64,000 nt of DNA. It comes from Collinsella sp. (GTDB taxonomy: Bacteria; Actinomycetota; Coriobacteriia; Coriobacteriales; Coriobacteriaceae). Within the stretch, counting starts at the first letter, position 1, and each line of letters begins with the position of its first letter. The position numbers and the translations under genes are program-made. Location of the stretch: assembly GCA_018368345.1 (NCBI GenBank), contig JAGZEK010000001.1, positions 62,001-126,000 of the forward strand, in the 5' to 3' direction. Below the pieces are notes generated by a model. The model saw only the letters and a list, made by a program, of their open reading frames with translations, ran no database searches and was not told where the DNA came from. Positions 1-7,744 of the stretch are shown in pieces.

Positions 1-81
1 GGCAAGTTGCGATATGCGGGCTTTCGTAACGCCCAACAGGCGGGCGGCATCACCCATAGATAAGTACTCAGATGTATTCAT
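1..81 (-). CDS. Helix-turn-helix DNA-binding protein, N-terminal fragment
   Basis: Only the first 27 codons lie inside the window; the gene runs off the left edge. The peptide MNTSEYLSMGDAARLLGV and what follows (TKARISQL) has the pattern of an excisionase/MerR-type helix-turn-helix, in which a short N-terminal segment leads into 'AARLLGVT-ARISQL'. A GAGG ribosome-binding sequence lies about ten bases before the ATG at 81; a second in-frame ATG at 90 is too close to it. The upstream DNA (82-160) is much more A+T rich than the rest of the window. The function of the complete protein cannot be told from this fragment. Confidence 0.55.
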   Translation of the reverse strand, partial: MNTSEYLSMGDAARLLGVTKARISQLA

Positions 82-112
82 ATGCCGCATCACCTCGTTA
101 AGTAATTTACGC

Positions 113-149
113 GTTTAGTTAACATATTACATACATCATAATACTAAAC
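113..149. promoter_or_regulatory. A+T-rich inverted repeat upstream of the HTH gene
   Basis: The 7-bp arms GTTTAGT (113-119) and ACTAAAC (143-149) are separated by A+T-rich DNA just upstream of the partial HTH gene. It is a plausible autoregulatory operator, but this rests only on symmetry and position. Confidence 0.3.
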
Positions 150-160
150 GACCTAAGGCG

Positions 161-184
161 AAAAAAGGCCCGAGAAATCGGGCC
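161..184 (-). terminator. Rho-independent terminator of the M42 peptidase gene
   Basis: A perfect 7-bp stem (GGCCCGA / TCGGGCC) with a GAAA loop is followed on the minus strand by six T residues. It lies 36 bases past the peptidase stop codon. Confidence 0.85.
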
Positions 185-219
185 TTAGCGATTGGTCAGC
201 CGAGTCGCAAACTACTTCC

Positions 220-1263
220 CTAGCGCTGGACGTAGGCGCGAACGAGCTCGTAGGTGTTGCGCACACCGTCGATGTGGCTGCGCTCGTAGTTGTGGCTCGC
301 ATACACGCCTGGGCCAATCAGGCCATGGCGAATGTCATAGCCGGCCGAAAGCGTGGCCTCGACGTCGGAACCGTAATGCGGGTACACGTCGATGGCGTAA
401 TCGAGCTCCAGCTCGCGCGCAATATTGGACAGTGTGGTCACCAAATCGTAGTTGTAGGGGCCGCCCGAATCCTTGGCGCAAATCGACACCATGCGCTCGG
501 TGCAGCCCAAGTCGTCGCCCACGCAGCCCATGTCAACGCTGATCATCTCGCGCGTGTCGGCCGGCACAAAGGCACCGCCGTGGCCAACCTCCTCGTACAC
601 GGTAAAGAGCAGCGACACCTTGCGCGAAAGCGACACCTCGCCGTCAGCAACGGCGCGGGCCAGTCCCAGCAGAATCGACGCCGACAGCTTGTCATCCAGG
701 AAGCGGCTCTTAATGTAGCCACTCTCCGTCACCGTGGTACGCGGATCCATGGCGATGATGTCGCCGGTCTGAATGCCCAGCTCAAGCACATCGTCCTTGC
801 TGTCGACATTCTCATCGAGCAGGATTTCCATGTTCTTCTCGATGGTCTTGACCGGCTCGTCGGCCACGTGCGCCGAAGGCTCGGTGTTGAGGACCACACC
901 CGTGTAGACATTGCCATCACGCGTATAAACGGTGCAGTTCTCGCCATCGGCCGTGGACCACTGGTGCCCGCCGAGGGTCGTGGGGCGCAGGCGACCATTG
1001 TCCTTAATGGAGCGTACCATGGCGCCCAGGGTATCGACATGGCTCGCCAACACGAGCGGCTCACCCTCACCACCAAGCTCAACGAGCACATTGCCCTTAT
1101 TGGAGCGCTCGGGCCCAAAGCCCATATCGCGCAACGTCTCCATCAGATAATCAGTAGCCGCACGAGTAAACCCCGTAGGCGAAGCGATAGAAGTCAGCGT
1201 CTTAAGCTGTCCTGCGATATAGGAGAGCGTCTCCTCTAGAGAAGCATCAATATTAGAAGTCAT
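220..1263 (-). CDS. M42 family metallopeptidase (glutamyl aminopeptidase-like)
   Basis: Cytosolic zinc or cobalt aminopeptidase of the M42 family (PepA/FrvX/YsdC), 347 residues. Visible family features in order are SPTGF near residue 30; LASHVDTLG, carrying the first metal-ligand histidine and aspartate; RFLDDK, the bridging aspartate; VYEEVGHGG, the catalytic Glu pair; SVDMG; and a C-terminal histidine in ASHNYERSH. The family trims N-terminal residues from peptides in large oligomers. The start at 1263 is preferred over an ATG six bases upstream because GGAAGG then lies six bases from it. It is a single-gene unit with its own terminator at 161-184. The substrate cannot be fixed from sequence. 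Confidence 0.88.
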   Translation of the reverse strand: MTSNIDASLEETLSYIAGQLKTLTSIASPTGFTRAATDYLMETLRDMGFGPERSNKGNVLVELGGEGEPLVLASHVDTLGAMVRSIKDNGRLRPTTLGGHQWSTADGENCTVYTRDGNVYTGVVLNTEPSAHVADEPVKTIEKNMEILLDENVDSKDDVLELGIQTGDIIAMDPRTTVTESGYIKSRFLDDKLSASILLGLARAVADGEVSLSRKVSLLFTVYEEVGHGGAFVPADTREMISVDMGCVGDDLGCTERMVSICAKDSGGPYNYDLVTTLSNIARELELDYAIDVYPHYGSDVEATLSAGYDIRHGLIGPGVYASHNYERSHIDGVRNTYELVRAYVQR

Positions 1264-1474
1264 ATGCATCCTTCCAAGTAAAACTAAGACCGAGTCCCGA
1301 TTTTAACCGTTCTGCACGTGCAATGCCCCAGGAGCCGAGCCGACTCCAGACGTCCCCGCACCGGTTTTGTGCACGTGCACGGTTTACAATCCCAATCTTG
1401 CATAAATCCTATCGGTATCTGCATAGAAATGAGGCATCTTTTTGCTTCGTCTCAGGGTGCCCCACCTTGGGCCG

Positions 1475-1497
1475 TGCAAAAAACGGAGTATTCAGCA
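1475..1497 (+). repeat. 23-bp motif ending GGAGTATTCAGCA, copy 1
   Basis: It begins TGCA, continues with an A-run and ends GGAGTATTCAGCA. A matching motif lies in opposite orientation at 1684-1706 with the same total length; 13 bp at the 3' end and the first four bases are identical. Confidence 0.55.
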
Positions 1498-1683
1498 CCG
1501 TGGGCCCCAACAGCCCCATCGCGAACGACAAAACGACGCGGTTACAGCAGTGTCGCAGGTCGTCGCAAAGCAAAAACTCAGTAACAACCCCCTCCGCTCA
1601 TCGATAGCCCGCCCACAATGGCTGTCGATGGGCGCCTGCGGGCCACTGCGGGCCATTCAAAACGTTATGCATTTTTAAGAGCT

Positions 1684-1706
1684 TGCTGAATACTCCCAAA
1701 AATGCA
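1684..1706 (-). repeat. 23-bp motif ending GGAGTATTCAGCA, copy 2
   Basis: Minus-strand copy with a T-run where copy 1 has an A-run. It also sits inside a wider hairpin, because TGCATTTTT and AAAAATGCA flank 1668-1706. Confidence 0.55.
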
Positions 1707-1782
1707 CGCTGGGAAGTGCACCACCTATCCGCAGCGGGCAGTATGCCTTGGTTTTGCCCGTCTCGGGGCATCGACGCAACAC

Positions 1783-1814
1783 AAAAAGCCCCGCCGTGCG
1801 TAGCACGGCGGGGC
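1783..1814 (-). terminator. Terminator of fucO
   Basis: A perfect 12-bp stem (GCCCCGCCGTGC / GCACGGCGGGGC) with a 3-base loop, followed on the minus strand by a T-run (1783-1787). It lies about 54 bases past the fucO stop. Confidence 0.9.
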
Positions 1815-1867
1815 CAGCGGCAAGTCAAAAGTCCATACGCCTACAGGCGAAAGAACACCAAACTAGA

Positions 1868-3034
1868 CTAGGCAGCCGGGCAGATCTTCTTGAAGAGCTC
1901 GATGACGTCGTCGAGCGTCGCCTCGCGCGGGTTGCCCGGGAAGCAGGCGTCGGCCATGGCGTCCTTGGCCAGGACCTCGATCTCGTCGGCCTTCATGGCC
2001 TCGCAGACGTGCGGGATGTTCACGTCGGCGGAAAGCTGCTTGACGGCGGCGATAGCGGCGTCGGCAGCCTCGTCGGTGCTCATGCCCGTGGTGTCAACAC
2101 CCATGGCAACGGCAACCTTGGCCAGGCGCTCAGCGCAAACCGGCTTGTTGAACTCCATGGCAATCGGCAGCAGCATGGCGCAAGCGACGCCGTGCGGGGT
2201 GTCGTAGTGAGCAGACAGGGTGTGAGCCATGGCATGGTCGATACCCAGGCCAACGTTGGAGAAGCCCATGCCGGCGACATACTGGCCAAGGGCCATGCCC
2301 TCGCGGCCGGAGCCGGGCTGACCGGACTTGGCCTCGGCGACGGAGTCGCGCAGGTTCTCGCTGATCAGCTTAATAGCCTCAAAGTGGAACATGTCGGAGA
2401 GCTCCCAAGCGCCCTTGGTGGTGTAGCCCTCGATGGCGTGGGTCAGAGCGTCCATGCCGGTAGAGGCGGTCAGGCCGGCGGGCATGGAGGCCATCATATC
2501 GGGGTCGACGACGGCGACCTCGGGGGCGTCGTTGGTGTCGACGCACACGAACTTGCGGACCTTCTCGGGGTCGGTGATGACGTAGTTGATGGTCACCTCG
2601 GCAGCGGTACCGGCGGTCGTCGGCACAGCGATGGTGAACACGGCGTGGTTCTTAGTCGGAGCAACGCCCTCGAGGCTGCGGACATCGGCAAACTCGGGGT
2701 TGTTGATGATGATGCCGATGGCCTTAGCGGTGTCCATGGAGGAGCCGCCACCGATGGTCACGATAGCGTCAGCCTCGGCGGCCTTGAAGGCCTCGACGCC
2801 GTCCTTGACGTTCTGGATGGTGGGGTTGGGCTTGATCTCGGAGTAGAGGCTCCAAGCGATGCCGGCGGCGTCGAGCTCGTCGGTCACCTTAGCGGTAACG
2901 CCAAACTTGACCAGATCGGGGTCGGAGCAGACGAAGATCTTCTTGTAGCCGCGACGCTGGAGCTCGCCGGGGATCTCCTTGATGGCGCCGGAACCATGAT
3001 AAGAGATGGTATTGAGAACGAAACGATTAGCCAT
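1868..3034 (-). CDS. fucO: Lactaldehyde reductase (1,2-propanediol oxidoreductase), iron-dependent
   Basis: Group III iron-containing alcohol dehydrogenase, 388 residues, that reduces L-lactaldehyde to 1,2-propanediol with NADH in fermentative fucose and rhamnose use. It follows E. coli FucO closely from end to end: GGGSSMDTAKAIGI near residue 95 (nucleotide site), PTTAGTAAEVTINYVITD near 138 and GMDALTHAIEGY near 193. The four expected Fe ligands are present as Asp195, His199, His267 and His281. The start at MANRFVLNT is chosen because GGGAGG lies six bases upstream. No other fucose or rhamnose genes adjoin, so the carbon source it serves is not visible. A LacI-type operator-like palindrome lies upstream. 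Confidence 0.9.
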   Translation of the reverse strand: MANRFVLNTISYHGSGAIKEIPGELQRRGYKKIFVCSDPDLVKFGVTAKVTDELDAAGIAWSLYSEIKPNPTIQNVKDGVEAFKAAEADAIVTIGGGSSMDTAKAIGIIINNPEFADVRSLEGVAPTKNHAVFTIAVPTTAGTAAEVTINYVITDPEKVRKFVCVDTNDAPEVAVVDPDMMASMPAGLTASTGMDALTHAIEGYTTKGAWELSDMFHFEAIKLISENLRDSVAEAKSGQPGSGREGMALGQYVAGMGFSNVGLGIDHAMAHTLSAHYDTPHGVACAMLLPIAMEFNKPVCAERLAKVAVAMGVDTTGMSTDEAADAAIAAVKQLSADVNIPHVCEAMKADEIEVLAKDAMADACFPGNPREATLDDVIELFKKICPAA

Positions 3035-3132
3035 TGATAGCCTCCCATCGTGTGCGGGGCGCCCATTACGCCCCACGCTATAAGTCCCATCCTAACGCTT
3101 TTGAAACGAAAAGCACGTGAGAACGTCAAAAT

Positions 3133-3150
3133 TGTTAAAGCGTTTCAACA
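3133..3150. promoter_or_regulatory. LacI-family operator-like palindrome upstream of fucO
   Basis: An 18-bp imperfect palindrome TGTTAAAGCGTTTCAACA has the central CG typical of LacI/GalR-family and catabolite-response operators; 7 of 9 base pairs are symmetric. It lies about 100 bp before fucO, next to a possible minus-strand -35 box (TTGACG, 3129-3124). Sugar-responsive or catabolite control is inferred. Confidence 0.4.
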
Positions 3151-3157
3151 GATGATG

Positions 3158-3193
3158 AAAAATAAAGCGGCAAAGGGACAGCCCCTTTGCCGC
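3158..3193 (-). terminator. Terminator of the DUF1275 gene
   Basis: An 11-bp stem (GCGGCAAAGGG / CCCTTTGCCGC) is followed on the minus strand by a T-rich run. It lies immediately after the stop codon at 3200. Confidence 0.85.
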
Positions 3194-3199
3194 ATTCGG

Positions 3200-3916
3200 T
3201 TACTTTCGGCAGCCCTCTTTCCAAGCCTCGGCCGCAACCTTCCAGCGTAAGCGCAAGTCGCGCTCGCGGTCGATAAACATGATGGCAAACGCGACAAACA
3301 GCAGCAAGCTCGCCACGACGATGGCGTGCAGGCCCATGCGCTCAATACACCAGTTGCCCAACACGGCGCCAAACACAAAGGTAAAGATCACGCCAAAGTA
3401 CAGCAGGCCGTTTTCCAAAAAGCCGCGCCTGTGGGTGATGATGTAATCGTCCACGTTTTGCAGCGCGTTGCGCAAGTTGCCGATGCACATGGTCGTAGCG
3501 ATGCCGTGACCGTGGATCTTGCGGAAGCTCTCGACCTGCATGCCGCAGGCAAACGAAGTGAGGCAGTTGGCGAGCAGGTTGTAACCGCCACCGGGGATAA
3601 AGCTCACGCCCAGCAAGATGACGGCTTCAAAGAACACCGTCACCTGACGCCAGTGGATCACGCTGCCAAACCGCTCGTGTACCAGATCGGCAAGCATAAT
3701 GCCCACGGCAAACGACACCACAGGGAAGAAGTAGCGCCCCGCAAGTGCCCAATTGCCCTCCGAGATGCTCACGCCCACCAGCAAGATGTTGCCCGTCTGC
3801 GCGTTAGCGAAAACATGGTCACGCCCAATGTACGAATAAACGTCCATAAAGCCACCGGCGAGCGCCAAGATGATGCCCAGCTCAATAGACTCCGATATCT
3901 GTTTGGCACGCTGCAT
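3200..3916 (-). CDS. DUF1275 (YoaK-like) membrane protein
   Basis: Integral membrane protein of 238 residues. Features typical of DUF1275 are visible: GGFMDVYSYI near residue 22, FANAQTGNIL near 37, a following GNLRNAL segment and six or so hydrophobic helices, the last being a long run near 205-225 before a basic tail. The family is widespread and its substrate or function is not established. The start at MQRAKQ is chosen because GGAGG lies ten bases upstream; longer in-frame extension reads as poor coding sequence. The gene is monocistronic with its own terminator. Confidence 0.8.
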   Translation of the reverse strand: MQRAKQISESIELGIILALAGGFMDVYSYIGRDHVFANAQTGNILLVGVSISEGNWALAGRYFFPVVSFAVGIMLADLVHERFGSVIHWRQVTVFFEAVILLGVSFIPGGGYNLLANCLTSFACGMQVESFRKIHGHGIATTMCIGNLRNALQNVDDYIITHRRGFLENGLLYFGVIFTFVFGAVLGNWCIERMGLHAIVVASLLLFVAFAIMFIDRERDLRLRWKVAAEAWKEGCRK

Positions 3917-4184
3917 CGCCGTGCATCCTCCCTGTTGACGACTCTCTCGTGCGTTGGCGGAAACATAGCCGCCGTTCATACTGTAACCCATTGACAACAT
4001 GGCGTGCGCGCGAGACGGGTTCTCCAACGCGCAGATACACAGTCTGGAAACAAACAGCGGGCGCGGCGCCGACACCCGCACCGACGCGCCGATCCACCAG
4101 CTCGTGTACTCCACCAGTCTTTTTAGCCCCGTCCCAAAAAGACTGGTTACAATTACGTGCAGCATACTAACAACGGGAGGAATC

Positions 4185-6317
4185 GTGGCACAAAAGCCCC
4201 AGGACGCTCAGCACAACCAGCACGGCAAGCATGCCCAGCGCGGCCAGCAGCAAAAGCGCGGCGGCAAGGCCCAGGGCGGCCACGCCGCTCATACCCCGGC
4301 AGCGCCCGCCCGTCCCTGGCGCCCGGGCCGCGATAAGTTCCTTCCCGTCAGCCGCGCCGACATGGATGCGCGCGGCTGGGACCAGTGCGACTTCGTCTAT
4401 ATCTGCGGCGACGCCTACGTGGATCATCCCAGCTTTGGCATGGCCATCATCAGCCGCGTGCTCGATGCGCACGGCTACAAGGTGGGCATCATCTGCCAGC
4501 CCGACTGGACCGATCCCGCCAGTATCACCGTGCTCGGTGAGCCGCGCCTGGGCTTTCTCGTCAGCGCCGGCAACATGGACTCCATGGTCAACCATTATTC
4601 GGTGACCAAGCACCGCCGCCACACCGACGCCTATACCCCCGGCGGCGAAGAGGGGCGCCGCCCCAACCGTGCCGTCACGGTCTACGGCAATCTCATCCGT
4701 CAGACGTTCAAGGACGCCCCCATCATTATCGGTGGCATCGAGGCAAGCCTGCGCCGTCTGGCCCACTACGACTACTGGCAGGATAAGCTCAAGCGCTCGG
4801 TGCTGCTCGACTCGGGCGCCGACATCCTCATCTACGGCATGGGCGAGCACGCGATTGTCGAGATCGCCGACGCGCTCGACGCGGGGCTGCCCGTCGATCA
4901 GATCACCTATATCAACGGCACCGTCTACCGCACCAGCTCGCTCGACGAGGTCTACGACTACGACCTGCTGCCCAGCTGGGACGACCTTGCCGCCGACAAG
5001 CTCAACTACGCGCGCAGCTTTAATGTGCAGCAGCAGAATATGGACCCCATCACCGGGCATCGCCTGGTAGAGCCCTACCCCAACAGCGTCTATGTGGTAC
5101 AGAACCCGCCGTCGGCGACGCTCACCACCGATGAGATGGACGAGGTGGCAGAACTCCCCTACGCACGCGATTGGCATCCCGATTACGACGCGGTGGGCGG
5201 CGTGCCGGCCTTTGCCGAAATCAAGTTTTCGATCAGCTCCAACCGCGGGTGCTTTGGCGAGTGCTCGTTTTGTGCCCTCACCTTCCACCAGGGCCGCGTG
5301 CTGCAGATGCGCAGCCACGACTCGATCATGCGCGAGGCCGAGCTGCTCACGCGCGATCCCGAGTTTAAGGGCTACATCAACGACGTGGGAGGACCGACGG
5401 CCAACTTTAGCCGTCCTGCCTGCGACAAGCAGCTCAAGCACGGCGTGTGCAAGAACAAGCGCTGCCTGTGGCCGAGCGTGTGCAAGAACATGGTGGTCGA
5501 CGAGAGCGGCTACACGCAGCTGCTGCGCGACCTGCGCCAGCTGCCAGGCGTCAAAAAGGTCTTCGTGCGTAGCGGCATCCGCTTCGACTACACCATGGCC
5601 GATGCCTCGGACGAGTTTTTACGCGAGCTGCTGGAGCACCATGTCTCGGGCCAGCTTCGCGTGGCGCCCGAACACGTAAGCGACGCGGTGCTCTCCGTGA
5701 TGGGCAAGCCGAGCCGTGCCGTCTACGACGCCTTCTGCCGAAAATTTGAGCGTCTGAACCGCGAGTACGGACTCAAGCAGTACGTGGTGCCGTATCTGAT
5801 CTCGAGCCACCCCGGCTCGACCATGAAGGAAGCCGTGGACCTTGCCGAGGCCGTGCGCGACATGGGCTACATGCCCGAGCAGGTACAGGACTTCTACCCC
5901 ACCCCGTCCACCATGTCAACCTGCATGTACTACACCGGCGTGGATCCGCGTACCATGCAGCCGATCTACGTGGCGCGCGATCCGCACGAGAAGGCCATGC
6001 AGCGCGCGCTGATTCAGTATCGAAAGCCCGAGAACTACAAGCTTGTGCACGAGGCGCTGGAGAAGGCCGGCCGTCGAGACCTAATCGGCTACACCAAGCA
6101 TTGCCTGATCCGCCCCGTGCCACCGCGTCCGGGCGAGACGTCCGCCGGCGGTGGGCATGGCACTGGCAAGAAGGGCGGCAAGCCGCACGGTGGCGCCGGC
6201 AAGGGGCCCAAGGGCAGCAAGGGACACGGCGGTATGTCGCGCGCGCAGAACACTGCCGGCCGCAACCGTGCGGCGCAGGGTCGCCAGGGCGCCAACGGAG
6301 GCGGACGCCGCAACTAG
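4185..6317 (+). CDS. YgiQ family radical SAM protein (UPF0313)
   Basis: Radical S-adenosylmethionine protein, 710 residues. The iron-sulfur motif C-x3-C-x2-C is at Cys356, Cys360 and Cys363 (RGCFGECSFC). It is preceded by the YgiQ N-terminal region (WDQCDFVYICGDAYVDHPSF, GGIEASLRRLAHYDYW) and followed by VAPEHVSDAVL, PYLISSHPGS and QVQDFYPTPSTMSTCMYYTG. The reaction catalysed by YgiQ proteins is unknown. A GTG start at 4185 is preferred because GGGAGG lies five to six bases before it. Both ends carry low-complexity basic tails, the last ~60 residues being Gly/Lys/His rich, which may be disordered or nucleic-acid binding. It converges on the next gene, with stop codons overlapping in CTAG. Confidence 0.9.
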   Translation: MAQKPQDAQHNQHGKHAQRGQQQKRGGKAQGGHAAHTPAAPARPWRPGRDKFLPVSRADMDARGWDQCDFVYICGDAYVDHPSFGMAIISRVLDAHGYKVGIICQPDWTDPASITVLGEPRLGFLVSAGNMDSMVNHYSVTKHRRHTDAYTPGGEEGRRPNRAVTVYGNLIRQTFKDAPIIIGGIEASLRRLAHYDYWQDKLKRSVLLDSGADILIYGMGEHAIVEIADALDAGLPVDQITYINGTVYRTSSLDEVYDYDLLPSWDDLAADKLNYARSFNVQQQNMDPITGHRLVEPYPNSVYVVQNPPSATLTTDEMDEVAELPYARDWHPDYDAVGGVPAFAEIKFSISSNRGCFGECSFCALTFHQGRVLQMRSHDSIMREAELLTRDPEFKGYINDVGGPTANFSRPACDKQLKHGVCKNKRCLWPSVCKNMVVDESGYTQLLRDLRQLPGVKKVFVRSGIRFDYTMADASDEFLRELLEHHVSGQLRVAPEHVSDAVLSVMGKPSRAVYDAFCRKFERLNREYGLKQYVVPYLISSHPGSTMKEAVDLAEAVRDMGYMPEQVQDFYPTPSTMSTCMYYTGVDPRTMQPIYVARDPHEKAMQRALIQYRKPENYKLVHEALEKAGRRDLIGYTKHCLIRPVPPRPGETSAGGGHGTGKKGGKPHGGAGKGPKGSKGHGGMSRAQNTAGRNRAAQGRQGANGGGRRN

Positions 6318-7225
6318 CGCAAGGGTGCGTTCGCCGCGCCCGGCTGACATGCTTGGCGCAGCGAGCGCATGGCCTCCACAAGGACGACGCCGGCGATGGC
6401 GACCGTGATGACCACGTCGAGCGGCGTGTTCACAAACCAGAGCAACGTCATGAGATACGACCCGGCGTTAAAGGCAAAGTGCAGCAGGATCGTGTAGCGA
6501 AGCTTTCCGGTCGTCACGAGCACCCAGCCAAAGATGAGGCCGGCAGCACCCGCGTAACAACCCTGCACCCAGTTCATGTGCATAAAACCAAAGACCGCCG
6601 CCTGCAGCACAAGTGCCGCGGCGATACCCCAGGTACTCGGCGCCGCCCAGGGCACCATGGAGCTGTCCTGTGCCTGCATGTGGCGCCGACGCTTCCAGAG
6701 CGGACGGCACTGCGGGTTAAACGCTCGGAGCGAAAACTCAAAAATGACGCCGCGCACCAGCAGCTCTTCGCAAAAGGGGGCGCCGAGCACCGTGGTGAGG
6801 ACAGCGAGGTAGCTGGTATCGCCCAAGCCTGTTTCCTCGACGAGCTCGCTGTAGTCGGCCGCGGCCTCGGGCAGCAACGACAGCACAGCGTCGGTCACGT
6901 AGCCAACGACCACCTGCAAGGCCAGGCCAATCACGATAACGCAGGCAATGCGCATCCACGCGCCGCGAGCTCCCCCGCCGAGCGGGTGCTCGCTTTGCCA
7001 GCGAGCCATAAACGAGCGCGGCCACAGATAGCGCCACCACAGCAATGCCATCAAAAATGACGCTGTCTGCGCTACGGCCTGAAACCATTGAATATCGAGG
7101 TTGTCGATCGGAAAACCCGTCAGCGCCGACACGATGTCCAGTACCGAGAACAAAACCACGCTCAGGGCAATATCGGCAGCAACGACGCCAAAACAGGCAA
7201 GCGCCCAGATCAACGCATTGAGCAT
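6314..7225 (-). CDS. CPBP family intramembrane glutamic endopeptidase
   Basis: Multi-pass membrane protease of the CPBP (CAAX protease/Abi, Rce1-like) family, 303 residues. The three family motifs are seen: EELLVRG near residue 152 (EExxxR), FGFMHMNW near 216 (FxxxH) and HFAFNAGS near 250 (HxxxN). About seven hydrophobic helices surround them. Relatives act in bacteriocin self-immunity or process peptides and prenylated proteins; the substrate here is not visible. The start at MLNALIW is favoured by GGAGGGTGGC just upstream. The stop overlaps that of the convergent YgiQ gene by four bases. A long perfect hairpin (7247-7296) lies immediately upstream. Confidence 0.85.
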   Translation of the reverse strand: MLNALIWALACFGVVAADIALSVVLFSVLDIVSALTGFPIDNLDIQWFQAVAQTASFLMALLWWRYLWPRSFMARWQSEHPLGGGARGAWMRIACVIVIGLALQVVVGYVTDAVLSLLPEAAADYSELVEETGLGDTSYLAVLTTVLGAPFCEELLVRGVIFEFSLRAFNPQCRPLWKRRRHMQAQDSSMVPWAAPSTWGIAAALVLQAAVFGFMHMNWVQGCYAGAAGLIFGWVLVTTGKLRYTILLHFAFNAGSYLMTLLWFVNTPLDVVITVAIAGVVLVEAMRSLRQACQPGAANAPLR

Positions 7226-7246
7226 GCCACCCTCCTCAAAACCCGA

Positions 7247-7296
7247 CACCTGGGGACGTTCCTTTTCTGCCGGCAGTTAAGGAACGTCCCCAGGTG
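7247..7296. repeat. GGGAC-family hairpin: 18-bp perfect inverted repeat
   Basis: Arms CACCTGGGGACGTTCCTT (7247-7264) and its exact complement (7279-7296) surround a 14-base loop that itself contains CTGCCGGCAG. It lies between the orphan antitoxin gene and the CPBP gene. Related half-elements (GGGACGTTCC then CTGCCG) occur at about 14025. Confidence 0.85.
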
Positions 7297-7313
7297 CCGG
7301 CAGTTTGGGACAG

Positions 7314-7517
7314 TCATTGTTGGTGAGAATCGGGTGCGGTGCCAAAAGCCCCGTTGGGCGAGATGTCGAACGGGAAGGTGCCGCAGCGATTGAACGCGGC
7401 GATGAACATGCGGATGGCGTTGGACGGCGTGGTACCCACGAGCTGGGTTGCCGCCGCGAAGGCCGCCTTCTCCTCGGGCAAGACCTTCGCGACTACAGGG
7501 GTCATGTGTTCTGCCAT
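7314..7517 (-). CDS. Orphan RelB/DinJ-type antitoxin
   Basis: Small protein of 67 residues with the ribbon-helix-helix pattern of the RelB/DinJ antitoxin family. A short strand (MTPVVAKVLPEEKAAFA) leads to the helix-turn-helix GTTPSNAIRMFIAAF and the family ending 'FPFDI'. Such proteins bind DNA as dimers and neutralise RelE/YafQ-type mRNA-cleaving toxins. No toxin gene follows: the next leftward 90 bp hold a GGGAC hairpin and then the CPBP gene. The start at MAEHM is chosen because AAGGAAG lies about five bases upstream. A near-perfect palindrome upstream (7632-7660) is a good candidate autoregulatory operator. Confidence 0.75.
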   Translation of the reverse strand: MAEHMTPVVAKVLPEEKAAFAAATQLVGTTPSNAIRMFIAAFNRCGTFPFDISPNGAFGTAPDSHQQ

Positions 7518-7621
7518 GGCGCTTCCTTTTTGAAACGACGGTAGTGCGGATAGATGCGGGCCATGCGGCTGGGCGACGGGCTGTGAAGGCAACCCGATTG
7601 GCCCGCATCCGGAGTTTGTTT

Positions 7622-7666
7622 CTGCGGCGTTGGTATTACTTAGTATTCCTAAGTATTACCCCGCAG
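7622..7666. promoter_or_regulatory. Palindromic operator upstream of the antitoxin gene
   Basis: Arms GGTATTACTTAG (7632-7643) and CTAAGTATTACC (7649-7660) match except for one pair around a 5-bp spacer. Outer CTGCGG (7622-7627) and CCGCAG (7661-7666) extend the symmetry. RelB/DinJ repressors bind such palindromes at their own promoters; assignment here is inferred from position. Confidence 0.6.
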
Positions 7667-7744
7667 ATAGAATAGCACATCCACCCCTATAGGAGCAGAT
7701 GAAAACAGATCATTTTGTTGTTGAGATTGGATTTGGATGAGCTT

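Larger units (their letters stand above)
1264..1867. other. Gene-free interval of about 600 bp with two copies of a 23-bp motif
   Basis: No convincing coding sequence was found on either strand. The interval holds two oppositely oriented copies of a 23-bp motif (1475-1497 on plus, 1684-1706 on minus) and, at its right end, the fucO terminator. A small RNA or regulatory element between the motifs is possible but not shown. Confidence 0.5.
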
